A DNA stretch of 33,529 bases from Bacteroidales bacterium UBA5287 (GTDB lineage Bacteria > Bacteroidota > Bacteroidia > Bacteroidales > Dysgonomonadaceae): positions 47,247 through 80,775 of the forward strand of contig DHSL01000027.1 in the NCBI GenBank assembly GCA_002411345.1. Reading direction: 5' to 3'. A model generated the notes under the pieces. It ran no database searches and was not told where the DNA came from. It saw only the letters and a list, made by a program, of their open reading frames with translations. Shown piece after piece: positions 17,254 to 26,084 of the stretch (its first letter is position 1; each line of letters starts with the position of its first letter). Both the position numbers and the translations under genes were made by a program.

Positions 17254-19527
17254 ATGCCATTCACATCCAGTTTAAGACATTTCAAGTTTAGAATTTTATT
17301 ACTTATTGTCACAGTAAATATATTTATTTGCCAGACTGCATTCACTCAGGACAAACTTGTTCCATATAACTTAAGTGTAAATCTTCTATTAAACACAGAA
17401 CAAACATATCTAAACGGTTTTCTGTCCTCAGCCCCATTAAATGAGTCCTTACTACGAAACGAGAACTTTCAATTCGTTGAAATCAGCATGAATAAGCCTT
17501 TTTTTGGGTGGAACATTCATTCCGATTTACAGAATACGATACAAAACTCCTATAGAATTTTAGTATCATCGAATATTGATTCATTGCGAAAAGGCAAGGG
17601 AGATTTATGGGACACAGGTAAAGTGCTGAGCGATGAATCTTTGAATATATTGTATGGCGGTAAACCCCTTGAGCCAGACAAGGTCTATTTTTGGAAAGTT
17701 CAAATTGGAGATAATCACGGAAATGAATCCAGTTTTTCAGAACCATCCCATTTCAAGACAGCTAAAAATCTTCAAGATTACTCTACTGACAGATATCCAC
17801 TTCAGAAACAAGATGAGAAGCCCATTTCGATAGATCAAACTAATAAAAACAGTTATTTTATTGATTTCGGTAAAGCTGCTTTTGGACGAATAAGAATCAC
17901 CCTCTATTCAGAAAACACAAATGACACCATTACCATCCATTTAGGTGAAGATCAACGCAATGGACATGTAAACCGTAACCCTCAAGGCAGCATACGATAT
18001 TCCAGATATCAGATTATTCCAAAAAATGGATGCCATACCTATATCGTCACTATTAAACCCGATAAAAGAAACACAGGATCACAAGCCATTTTAATGCCCG
18101 ACTATATTGGTGAAGTCACCCCTTTCAGGTATTGTGAGATAGAGAATTACGCACATAAGCTTACGAATAGCGATATCTCAAGAGAAACCGTTAATTATTC
18201 CTTCAACGAATCCGACTCCTATTTTCACAGTTCAGACACAATATTGAATCAAGTATGGGAATTATCCAAATATTCGATCAAAGCCACCTCATTTACAGGT
18301 GTTTATATTGATGGTGATCGTGAGAGAATCCCATATGAAGCCGATGCATTAATTAATCAGCTCTCACATTACTGCGTTGCCCGTGAATACAGTTTAGCCA
18401 GATACACACATGAATATTTAATAAACCATCCGACATGGCCAACCGAATGGATATTACAATCCGTTTTAATAGCCTGGGAAGATTATTTATACACAGGGAA
18501 TAAACTATCCCTTGAAAAATACTACGAAGATTTAAAAGCAAAAACACTCACATCTTTATCAGATGAATCCGGTTTGATTAGCACCCGTACAGGAAAAGTA
18601 AACAAAGAAGTACTCAGCTCCATTCATTTTAACGGGCAACTAAGAGATATTGTAGATTGGCCACACGATGGAGAAATTGACAGTTATGAATTCACAGATA
18701 TAAATACCGTAGTAAATGCTTTTCATTATCAGGCGCTCACAATAATGACTAAGATTGCCACGCTACTAAACAAAACAGACGACAGCAACTACTATAAAGC
18801 TCAAGCCCAAAGATTAAAGAAGTCATTCAACGAGAAATTATTTGATAAAAAAATTGGACTCTATATTGATGGAATAGGCTCAAAACATAGCTCACTTCAT
18901 GCGAACATGTTTCCCCTTGCATTTGGACTTGTCGACGATAAAAACATTACCAGCATAATGAAATTCATTCATTCAAAAGATATGGCCTGCAGTGTTTATG
19001 GTTCACAATTTTTGCTTGAAGGAATCTATAATGCCGGTGATGCAGACTATGGATTGAAGTTATTAACATCAACAACCGACAGAAGTTGGTATAATATGAT
19101 CCGTTCAGGTTCAACAGTCACTATGGAAGCCTGGGACAACAAGTATAAATCCAATCAAGATTGGAACCATGCATGGGGAGCAGCCCCAGCCAATTTAATT
19201 CCCAGAAAATTAATGGGTATTGAACCCATTGAATCAGGTTTTAAGAAAATCAGGATCAAACCCCAGCCCTCAATGCTCAAGTATGCAGAGATAAAGCATC
19301 CAACAATACAAGGCGATGTATACGTAAAATTCACCAATGATCCCGGTAAAACATTTGCATTAGAAATTAATATTCCAGCAAATACAACAGCAGTCGTCTA
19401 TCTCCCATATTACAGTAAAAATCAGAGAGTAACACTAAACGACAAACCCATAAAGTTCACTAAAGACGGCAATTTTGCTGTAGTGGACAATATTAGTTCA
19501 GGCAAAAGCACATTAAAAGTCAATTAA
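17254..19527 (+). CDS. GH78-like alpha-L-rhamnosidase, secreted, 757 aa
   Basis: Removes terminal alpha-L-rhamnose. A signal peptide ends near residue 31 (FICQTAFTQ), followed by a fibronectin-like beta domain (about 60-170, ending in VYFWKVQ and FKTAK), a beta-sandwich, and the (alpha/alpha)6 catalytic barrel from about 325. The acid-region motif is DGDRERIPYEAD at 353-364, with E357 and D364 as likely catalytic residues; E625 in TMEAW is the likely second catalytic Glu. A C-terminal beta domain closes the protein. It begins 6 nt after the regulator stop. Localisation is probably periplasmic. It belongs to a Bacteroidota subgroup whose acid motif differs from the classical form, so the glycan specificity is open. 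Confidence 0.9.
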   Translation: MPFTSSLRHFKFRILLLIVTVNIFICQTAFTQDKLVPYNLSVNLLLNTEQTYLNGFLSSAPLNESLLRNENFQFVEISMNKPFFGWNIHSDLQNTIQNSYRILVSSNIDSLRKGKGDLWDTGKVLSDESLNILYGGKPLEPDKVYFWKVQIGDNHGNESSFSEPSHFKTAKNLQDYSTDRYPLQKQDEKPISIDQTNKNSYFIDFGKAAFGRIRITLYSENTNDTITIHLGEDQRNGHVNRNPQGSIRYSRYQIIPKNGCHTYIVTIKPDKRNTGSQAILMPDYIGEVTPFRYCEIENYAHKLTNSDISRETVNYSFNESDSYFHSSDTILNQVWELSKYSIKATSFTGVYIDGDRERIPYEADALINQLSHYCVAREYSLARYTHEYLINHPTWPTEWILQSVLIAWEDYLYTGNKLSLEKYYEDLKAKTLTSLSDESGLISTRTGKVNKEVLSSIHFNGQLRDIVDWPHDGEIDSYEFTDINTVVNAFHYQALTIMTKIATLLNKTDDSNYYKAQAQRLKKSFNEKLFDKKIGLYIDGIGSKHSSLHANMFPLAFGLVDDKNITSIMKFIHSKDMACSVYGSQFLLEGIYNAGDADYGLKLLTSTTDRSWYNMIRSGSTVTMEAWDNKYKSNQDWNHAWGAAPANLIPRKLMGIEPIESGFKKIRIKPQPSMLKYAEIKHPTIQGDVYVKFTNDPGKTFALEINIPANTTAVVYLPYYSKNQRVTLNDKPIKFTKDGNFAVVDNISSGKSTLKVN

Positions 19528-19566
19528 CAGATATAATTATACGAACAGAATAAAAATTACAAGCAT

Positions 19567-21333
19567 ATGAAATTCAAGGCCCTATTTATTACGATCTTCA
19601 CTATTCTTTCATTCAATCTGATTTCCCAAAACAGTGTCTTGGAGAATAATTTCAAGAACAACCTGTCTCATGATGAAATAACCCGTAGTTATGTTAATCC
19701 CGTTAAGATTGTCTGGCAATCCGACAATCAAAATGTCAACATCAAGAATTCAGCAGTCTTACTAAAAGATTTTAACGGTCAGCTTTCCACCAGTGGTGAA
19801 GGCATGTGTGTACTTCGTTCAGATTCCGAAAATCAAGCCTCCATTTTATTAGATTATGGAAAAGAATTATACGGTGGGATTCAATTAGCTGCCGGCATTA
19901 GAGGCGAAAAAAAACCAATTAAGATCCGTGTTCGTTTTGGCGAATCCGTATCAGAAGCCATGAGTGAAACAGGATCAGTCGTTTCCGGCATGAATTCAGC
20001 AACTAATGACCATTCGCTTCGTGATTTCACATTAGAAGTTCCTTGGCTCGGCACCATTGAGATCGGCAATTCAGGTTATCGATTTGTACGAATAGACCTA
20101 TTAGACAAAGACGTAGATTTGCCATTACAATCCGTCCGCGCAATATTTCGCTATCGCGACATTCCCTATTTAGGCACATTTAAGTGTGACGATGAGCGCC
20201 TTAACAAAATATGGGAAACCGGTGCCTATACCGTTCATTTAAATATGCAAGAATCTTTATGGGATGGGATCAAACGAGACCGATTAGTATGGGTTGGTGA
20301 TATGCACCCAGAAGTAGCCACGATAAACAGAGTCTTCGGTCAAAACGACGTCATCAATAAAAGTCTCGATTTTGCTCGCGACACCACTCCATTACCCGGT
20401 TGGATGAATGGTATGACCACCTACTCAATGTGGTGGATCATTATTCACAGAGATTTATATTTACATCAAGGAGATATCTCCTATTTAAAAGAGCAGCATA
20501 CTTATTTAACCGCATTGATCCAACAAATTACCAGTCAAATAGATAAAAACGGAAAAGAGAATTTGAACGGGACCCGCTTTTTGGACTGGCCCACATCAGA
20601 AGATGCTGATGTAATTCATTCAGGCATACAAGCATTAACCGTTCTTACTATCCAAGCAGGGAAAGACATAGCCAAATGGTTAAAAGACCCATCATTAGAG
20701 AAGACTTGTGACGACGCACTTACCCTTTTGAAGAAATACATTCCAGAAGACCATAACAATAAGCAAGCAGCCGCATTATTATCACTTGCCAATATCACCA
20801 CCCCACAAGCAGGATCATCCGTGATTTTAGATAATGGATCACAGAATTTTGCCACATTTTACGGCTATTATATGTTAGAAGCCTTAGCAAAAGACGGAAA
20901 ATACAAAGAAGCCATGCAAATTATTTCCGATTATTGGGGAGCGATGTTAGACCTTGGTGCCACAACCTTTTGGGAAAACTTCATTTACGAAGAAAGAACA
21001 AACGCCACCCGAATTGACCAGTTACCAAAAGAAGAACTATTTGACATACACGCAGATGGAGGTGCCTTTTGTTATGTTGGATTAAGAGCAAGTCTTTGTC
21101 ACGGTTGGGCATCCGGTCCCACCTCATGGCTTACCGAACACGTATTAGGAATAAAAGTATTAGAGCCAGGCAGTAAAACCATACAGATTAAGCCCCATCT
21201 TGGAGACTTAAAATATGCAGAAGGAACATTTCCCACACCTTTTGGAATTGTGAAAGTTAAACATACTAAGCAAGTCGACGATCGCATAAAAAGTGAAATC
21301 AATGCGCCCAAAGGCGTGAAAATCATCAAATAA
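19567..21333 (+). CDS. GH78-like alpha-L-rhamnosidase, short form with Asp at the acid position, 588 aa
   Basis: A signal peptide ends near residue 20 (NLISQN). There is no fibronectin-like N-terminal domain; the mature protein goes directly to a beta-sandwich (about 50-200) and the alpha barrel. The motif WDGIKRDRLVWVGD places D233, D238 and D245 where classical GH78 enzymes have Asp, Glu and Asp, so the usual general-acid Glu is an Asp. E470 in TTFWENF is the expected second catalytic Glu. The C-terminal beta domain contains TIQIKPHLGDL. It lies 39 nt after the first rhamnosidase. Family membership is clear; the Glu-to-Asp change is seen in the sequence, and whether it alters activity or specificity is unknown. 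Confidence 0.85.
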   Translation: MKFKALFITIFTILSFNLISQNSVLENNFKNNLSHDEITRSYVNPVKIVWQSDNQNVNIKNSAVLLKDFNGQLSTSGEGMCVLRSDSENQASILLDYGKELYGGIQLAAGIRGEKKPIKIRVRFGESVSEAMSETGSVVSGMNSATNDHSLRDFTLEVPWLGTIEIGNSGYRFVRIDLLDKDVDLPLQSVRAIFRYRDIPYLGTFKCDDERLNKIWETGAYTVHLNMQESLWDGIKRDRLVWVGDMHPEVATINRVFGQNDVINKSLDFARDTTPLPGWMNGMTTYSMWWIIIHRDLYLHQGDISYLKEQHTYLTALIQQITSQIDKNGKENLNGTRFLDWPTSEDADVIHSGIQALTVLTIQAGKDIAKWLKDPSLEKTCDDALTLLKKYIPEDHNNKQAAALLSLANITTPQAGSSVILDNGSQNFATFYGYYMLEALAKDGKYKEAMQIISDYWGAMLDLGATTFWENFIYEERTNATRIDQLPKEELFDIHADGGAFCYVGLRASLCHGWASGPTSWLTEHVLGIKVLEPGSKTIQIKPHLGDLKYAEGTFPTPFGIVKVKHTKQVDDRIKSEINAPKGVKIIK

Positions 21334-21416
21334 GAAACCTTTATTATAAAGCGTAAGTTATACAAAAGCAGTCCAAAGCTGCAATCTTAGCAGTCTATAA
21401 ATTAAACAATTAAAAC

Positions 21417-24400
21417 ATGAAAAGAGTCAAGCCAAATATATTTGTTATCATTTTGATTAGCATTTCAATACTATTCTCATCCTCCAATTGCAGCATTCAA
21501 AATCAGAATAGCAGAGCCTTTGGAGATCAATTACAAACAAGTTTTGTAACTCCGCCAGACACTATACAAACCAGTGTCTATTGGTATTGGATATCCGACA
21601 ACATATCAAAAGAAGGTGTAGTTAAAGATTTGCAAGCGATGAAAAAAGTCGGTATTAACAGAGCATTCATTGGCAATATCGGCATAGAAGACCTACCCTT
21701 TGGAAAAGTCAAGATATTAACTGAAGAATGGTGGGATATTCTTCATACAGCGTTAAAGACAGCCACAGAGTTGAATATTGAAATAGGAATATTCAATTCA
21801 CCCGGTTGGAGTCAGTCCGGTGGTCCCTGGGTTAAACCCGAACAATCCATGCGTTATTTAGCCTCATCCGAGACCACTGTAACCGGTCCCAAGAAGTTCG
21901 TTCAAAAACTTGATAAGCCCCAGGACATTTTTCAGGACGTCAAGGTCTTAGCCTGGCCGGTAAAAAAGAAGAATCAGATAATCAACAATGAAACCGCCAC
22001 TATCGCCACATCTCCCGCCATCAAAGATATAAACAAAGCCTTTGACGGAGACAAAACAACAGGAATCACTTTTTCCGGTAACGGACCAATAGCCATTGAT
22101 ATAGATTCCAAAGACAATATCATCATCCGCAATATTACTATTGAGACCACCAATCATCCCATCACTGCAAAATGTCAGTTTCAAGTAAAGATGTCAGGCA
22201 GTGATGAATATAAAACCATAAAAGAGTTCGACATTAATCGTTCCAATCCCGCATTAAACGTAGGTTTTATCCCCTATGCCCCAATTAGTGTATCGACAGG
22301 AAAAATAGAAGCCAAGACTTTTCGCTTGATATTTACCAATATCAGCAACAATTCAGGTATTACCGAAATCGCGTTACAATCCACCCCAAGAATTGAAAGT
22401 TTCAGTGAAAAAACCCTTGCAAAAATGTGGTCCACCCCACTCCCCTATTGGGACGCCTATTTATGGCCAGATCAAGCAGAGATTGATGATTCAGAAACAG
22501 TAGTAAGAGCAGACGATATTATTGATTTGAGTAATCAAATCACCTCCGACGGTACCCTCAGTTGGGATGTACCCGCCGGCGAATGGATTATAATGCGTAC
22601 AGGTATGACCCCAACAAAAGTCACCAATGCACCCGCTTCGCCAGAAGGAACCGGACTTGAAATAGACAAGATGAGTAAAGAGCATATCCAGAGTCATTTT
22701 GATGCATTCATAGGGCAAATAATAAAAAGAATTCCCGAGAAAGACAGAAAATGCTTTAAGGTAGTCGTTCAAGACAGTTATGAGACCGGCGGTCAGAATT
22801 TCACCGACGGCTTCATAAAAGACTTCAAACAACGCTATAACTACGACCCCACCCCATTTTTGCCCACATATTATGGTTATGTTGTTAATAATGAGAAGGA
22901 GTCCGACCGTTTTCTCTGGGATATGCGTCGTTTTGTAGCCGACAAAGTCGCCTATGACTATGTAGGTGGTTTACGTGATGCCAGTCACAAGTACGGTTTG
23001 AAGACCTGGCTTGAGAATTACGGTCATTGGGGATTTCCCAGTGAATTTTTGATGTACGGCGGTCAATCCGACGAAATAGGTGGAGAATTTTGGAGTGAAG
23101 GCGATTTAGGAAATATTGAGAACAGAGCCGCCACCTCTGCCGGTCATATTTACGGGAAGAGCAAAATTTCCGCAGAATCAAATACAGCAGGCGGTCCCGC
23201 CTACTCTCGTTATCCCGCTATGATGAAACAGCGCAACGACCGTTTTTTTGCAGAAGGCATAAATAACACACTATTACACGTATATATCTCCCAACCCTAT
23301 GAAGACAAGAATCCAGGAGTCAACGCATGGTTTGGCAACGAGTTTGACCGCAAGAACACCTGGTTCTCTCAATTAGATGTATATATCCAATATTTGAAAA
23401 GAGTAAATTACATGTTACAACAAGGATTAAATGTAGCAGATGCCGCCTATTTTATTGGAGAAGACACCCCCAAGATGACAGGGATAGTCGATCCTTCGTT
23501 ACCCATTGGATATCAATTTGATTATATCAATGCCGAAGTAATCGAGAAGTATATGACCGTAAAAAATGGGTTACTCACCCTTCCTCACGGTACCCAGTAC
23601 AAAATATTAGTCCTTCCCAAGCAAGAAACCATGCGCCCAGAATTATTGAAAAAGATTGAGCAACTGATACTTGCCGGAGGAGTTGTTATGGGTCCCGCTC
23701 CAAAGCGTTCACCCAGTTTAGAAAATCAGCCAGAAGCAGATAAAATTGTACAAGACCTCTCTAAAAAGCTATGGGATAATGTTGACGGCGTTACTGTTAA
23801 ATATCGCAAAGCAGGTAAAGGAATGATTTTGAACGGAATGACTATGGAAGACGCCTTCAAATTGATAAACTGCGTTCCCGATTGCAAGTTACCCGAAGAC
23901 AATACCATTCATTACGGTCACCGTACACTGAAAAACGGAACAGAGATCTATTTCATTTCGAATCAGACCAATGAACAAAAAGTTATATATCCAGAGTTTA
24001 GGGTACGCGGACTTCAGCCAGAGTTATGGGATGCGACAAATGGCAATACACGCAAGTTGAAAGCCTATGAATCATTCGGTCAGAGTACTAAAGTACCCAT
24101 CAAACTTGCTCCATTTGAAAGCGCTTTCATTGTATTTCGAGGTAAAATCTCCAAGACTGATGTATCGACAAACATTGAAGTCAACTATCCCGATATGCAA
24201 TTAATTTCAAATATCTCCAGCAATTGGAAAATCACTTTCGACCCCTCCCAACGAGGTCCTGTAAAGCCCATTCTTATTGACACATTAAAAGACTGGACCA
24301 CTTTTTCAGATGATCTTATAAAATACTATTCCGGTACCGCCGTCTATGAAAACACCTTTAATATCGACAGTGATATCAAAGACAGTGATATAATAATGGA

Positions 24401-24686
24401 TCTTGGCAATTTGACAGCGATGGGAAAAGTATATATCAACGATGAATATGCAGGAGGAGTTTGGACCCAACCCTATCGATTAAATATTTCGAAGTTAGTA
24501 AAACCAGGTACAAACACTTTAAAAATTGAAATAGTAAACAATTGGATGAATCGAATTATTGGAGACCAGCAATTGCCAAAAAATCAGAGAAAGACCTGGA
24601 GTTTTGTGAATCCATACAATGCACAAAGCAAATTGCAACCATCCGGACTATTCGGACCAGTAAACGTTCATTCAGTGAAGTATTAG
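21417..24686 (+). CDS. GH106 alpha-L-rhamnosidase, exported, 1089 aa
   Basis: Large rhamnosidase of the type used by Bacteroidota on complex rhamnose-containing glycans. The hydrophobic leader ends in SSSNCS near residue 26, so it is either a lipoprotein with a poor lipobox (N before the Cys) or a normally cleaved signal peptide. The N-terminal catalytic region shows YWYWISDNISKEGVVKDL and FNSPGWSQSGGPWV, the latter a GH106 signature. The mid region (about 470-640) holds conserved acidic segments including QDSYETGGQNF and WSEGDLGNIENRA. The last 150 residues form a jelly-roll sugar-binding-like domain (DLGNLTAMGKVYINDEYAGG). It is preceded by an 83-nt gap and followed by a repeat-bearing gap. 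Confidence 0.9.
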   Translation: MKRVKPNIFVIILISISILFSSSNCSIQNQNSRAFGDQLQTSFVTPPDTIQTSVYWYWISDNISKEGVVKDLQAMKKVGINRAFIGNIGIEDLPFGKVKILTEEWWDILHTALKTATELNIEIGIFNSPGWSQSGGPWVKPEQSMRYLASSETTVTGPKKFVQKLDKPQDIFQDVKVLAWPVKKKNQIINNETATIATSPAIKDINKAFDGDKTTGITFSGNGPIAIDIDSKDNIIIRNITIETTNHPITAKCQFQVKMSGSDEYKTIKEFDINRSNPALNVGFIPYAPISVSTGKIEAKTFRLIFTNISNNSGITEIALQSTPRIESFSEKTLAKMWSTPLPYWDAYLWPDQAEIDDSETVVRADDIIDLSNQITSDGTLSWDVPAGEWIIMRTGMTPTKVTNAPASPEGTGLEIDKMSKEHIQSHFDAFIGQIIKRIPEKDRKCFKVVVQDSYETGGQNFTDGFIKDFKQRYNYDPTPFLPTYYGYVVNNEKESDRFLWDMRRFVADKVAYDYVGGLRDASHKYGLKTWLENYGHWGFPSEFLMYGGQSDEIGGEFWSEGDLGNIENRAATSAGHIYGKSKISAESNTAGGPAYSRYPAMMKQRNDRFFAEGINNTLLHVYISQPYEDKNPGVNAWFGNEFDRKNTWFSQLDVYIQYLKRVNYMLQQGLNVADAAYFIGEDTPKMTGIVDPSLPIGYQFDYINAEVIEKYMTVKNGLLTLPHGTQYKILVLPKQETMRPELLKKIEQLILAGGVVMGPAPKRSPSLENQPEADKIVQDLSKKLWDNVDGVTVKYRKAGKGMILNGMTMEDAFKLINCVPDCKLPEDNTIHYGHRTLKNGTEIYFISNQTNEQKVIYPEFRVRGLQPELWDATNGNTRKLKAYESFGQSTKVPIKLAPFESAFIVFRGKISKTDVSTNIEVNYPDMQLISNISSNWKITFDPSQRGPVKPILIDTLKDWTTFSDDLIKYYSGTAVYENTFNIDSDIKDSDIIMDLGNLTAMGKVYINDEYAGGVWTQPYRLNISKLVKPGTNTLKIEIVNNWMNRIIGDQQLPKNQRKTWSFVNPYNAQSKLQPSGLFGPVNVHSVKY

Positions 24687-24755
24687 TAGTCAAGAAAAGC
24701 ATCTTTTTTTTGGCGATTTTTTGAGAGAAGAAGGTGTGAGTAAGTTTAAAAGCGA

Positions 24756-24831
24756 GTGAGACCATAGTGAGAGGTAAGTGAGACCATGGAGAGAGGTAGG
24801 TAAGAGGTAGGTGAGACCATTGTGAGAAGAA
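24756..24831 (+). repeat. Degenerate 22-bp tandem repeat, three full units and one half unit
   Basis: Units begin at 24756, 24778 and 24811 with the shared core GTGAGACCAT, and an 11-bp partial unit (GTAAGAGGTAG) lies at 24800-24810. Each full unit is about 22 bp and ends in a purine-rich GAGAGGTA-like tail. The block is strongly purine-rich on the plus strand, unlike its surroundings. It is in the 180-nt gap between the GH106 gene and the next lipoprotein gene. Too few and too short to be CRISPR, and there are no spacers. Confidence 0.85.
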
Positions 24832-24866
24832 CAAAAGAATAATGTTGATTATAAAACAATATAAAT

Positions 24867-26072
24867 ATGAAACGATTCAGTATTAAAATCATTTTTTTGT
24901 TAATAGCGATTGGATTATTGAGCACCGTTAGTTGCAAAAAGCCATCTCAGAATAAAACCAAAGATGCAGAAAATCAATATACCGTCGCCGCCTTTTATTG
25001 GCCTGCCTATCACTATGAGCCCCGAGCTGAATTCCTTTTTCCCGATAAGAAAGGCGAATGGGAGATAATTTACAATGCCGTTTCCAAAGAAGAAGGTCAT
25101 CAACAACCCAAAGTCCCATTATGGGGATATTTAGATGAAGCTAATCCTTTGGATATGGATAAAAAGATTACCGAAGCCATATCCTATGGAGTAAACACCT
25201 TTATTTTTGACTGGTATTGGTTTGAAGGGAAGCCCTTTTTAGAAGATTGCATTAACGAAGGATTTTTGAAAGCCAATAATAACAGGATGAAGTTCTATTT
25301 AATGTGGGCAAATCATGATGCAACCACCTATTGGGATGTTGATAATCCACGAAAAGATTCAATATTCTGGGACGGAGAAGTAGATAGAGATCAATTTAAC
25401 ATTATCGTAGACAGAATCATCAATCAGTACTTTAAAGACCCCTCCTATTATAAGATTAACGAAGAGCCTGTATTTTGTATTTACGAGTTAAACACCCTTA
25501 TAAACGGATTAGGTGGTCCAGAGCAGACAAAAGAAGCCCTTGACTATTTCACACAAAAAACCATTGATGCCGGTTTTCCAGGATTGCATCTGCAAGGAAT
25601 TCTATGGGAAGCCCTCCCCAGCACCATCGATGGAGTTCCTGGTGACAGCATTAAAAGTCAGAATGAAGTACTCGATTATTTCGGATTCAAGAGTTTAACC
25701 AACTACTGTTGGGCCCATCTTCAGAACCCCGATGGAGATTACGAGACCTGGGGTGACGCATCTACGGCGATGTGGAATACCTTCAAAGATGATTTTTCCA
25801 TGACCTACTATCCCAATTTGACCATAAGTTGGGATGCCAATCCCCGATTTCCATTCAAAACAGGTTACATCAATAACTCCACCCCTGAGAAATTCGAAAA
25901 ATATCTGTTGAAAGCCAAAGAGTATATTGACAGTAACAATATCGAGCCAAAAATCATCACCATAAATGCATGGAATGAATGGTCCGAGGGAAGTTATTTA
26001 GAGCCAGACACAATTTGGAAATATGGCTATTTAGATGCAGTAAAAAAAGTATTTGGCAGTCCGAAAAAATAA
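24867..26072 (+). CDS. WbsX/GH99-like glycan-active lipoprotein, 401 aa
   Basis: A lipoprotein signal peptide ends with LLSTVSCKK (Cys near residue 23). The mature protein is one TIM-barrel-like domain of the WbsX / GH99-like superfamily: it starts with AAFYWPAYHYEPRAE, has VNTFIFDWYWFEGKPF near 111-126 and YLMWANHD, and ends with NAWNEWSEGSYLEPD near 370-384, where the Glu residues are probable active-site groups. Family members include putative glycosyl hydrolases related to endo-alpha-mannosidase. In this locus it presumably cleaves a non-rhamnose bond of the target glycan or an internal bond near rhamnose. It lies 12 nt ahead of a second protein of the same broad fold. Substrate unknown. 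Confidence 0.75.
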   Translation: MKRFSIKIIFLLIAIGLLSTVSCKKPSQNKTKDAENQYTVAAFYWPAYHYEPRAEFLFPDKKGEWEIIYNAVSKEEGHQQPKVPLWGYLDEANPLDMDKKITEAISYGVNTFIFDWYWFEGKPFLEDCINEGFLKANNNRMKFYLMWANHDATTYWDVDNPRKDSIFWDGEVDRDQFNIIVDRIINQYFKDPSYYKINEEPVFCIYELNTLINGLGGPEQTKEALDYFTQKTIDAGFPGLHLQGILWEALPSTIDGVPGDSIKSQNEVLDYFGFKSLTNYCWAHLQNPDGDYETWGDASTAMWNTFKDDFSMTYYPNLTISWDANPRFPFKTGYINNSTPEKFEKYLLKAKEYIDSNNIEPKIITINAWNEWSEGSYLEPDTIWKYGYLDAVKKVFGSPKK

Positions 26073-26084
26073 AACAGAAATCCT

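Noticed and set aside
22491..22832. 113-codon frame antisense to GH106, and similar antisense frames at 15337-15645 and 32448-32789
   Set aside because: Each is fully inside a well-supported gene and encodes no recognisable motif.
24697..24722. Intrinsic terminator after GH106 (AAAAG-CAT-CTTTT followed by T)
   Set aside because: The stem is almost all A-T with a 3-nt loop and its T-run is part of the stem; too weak to call.
24756..24831. CRISPR array
   Set aside because: Repeat units abut each other with no unique spacers, vary in sequence, and no cas genes are present.
24556..24937. Open frames of 92 and 63 codons on the minus strand over the repeat block
   Set aside because: They exist only because the 22-bp repeats lack stops in that direction; the translations are low-complexity and overlap the end of GH106 and the start of the next gene.
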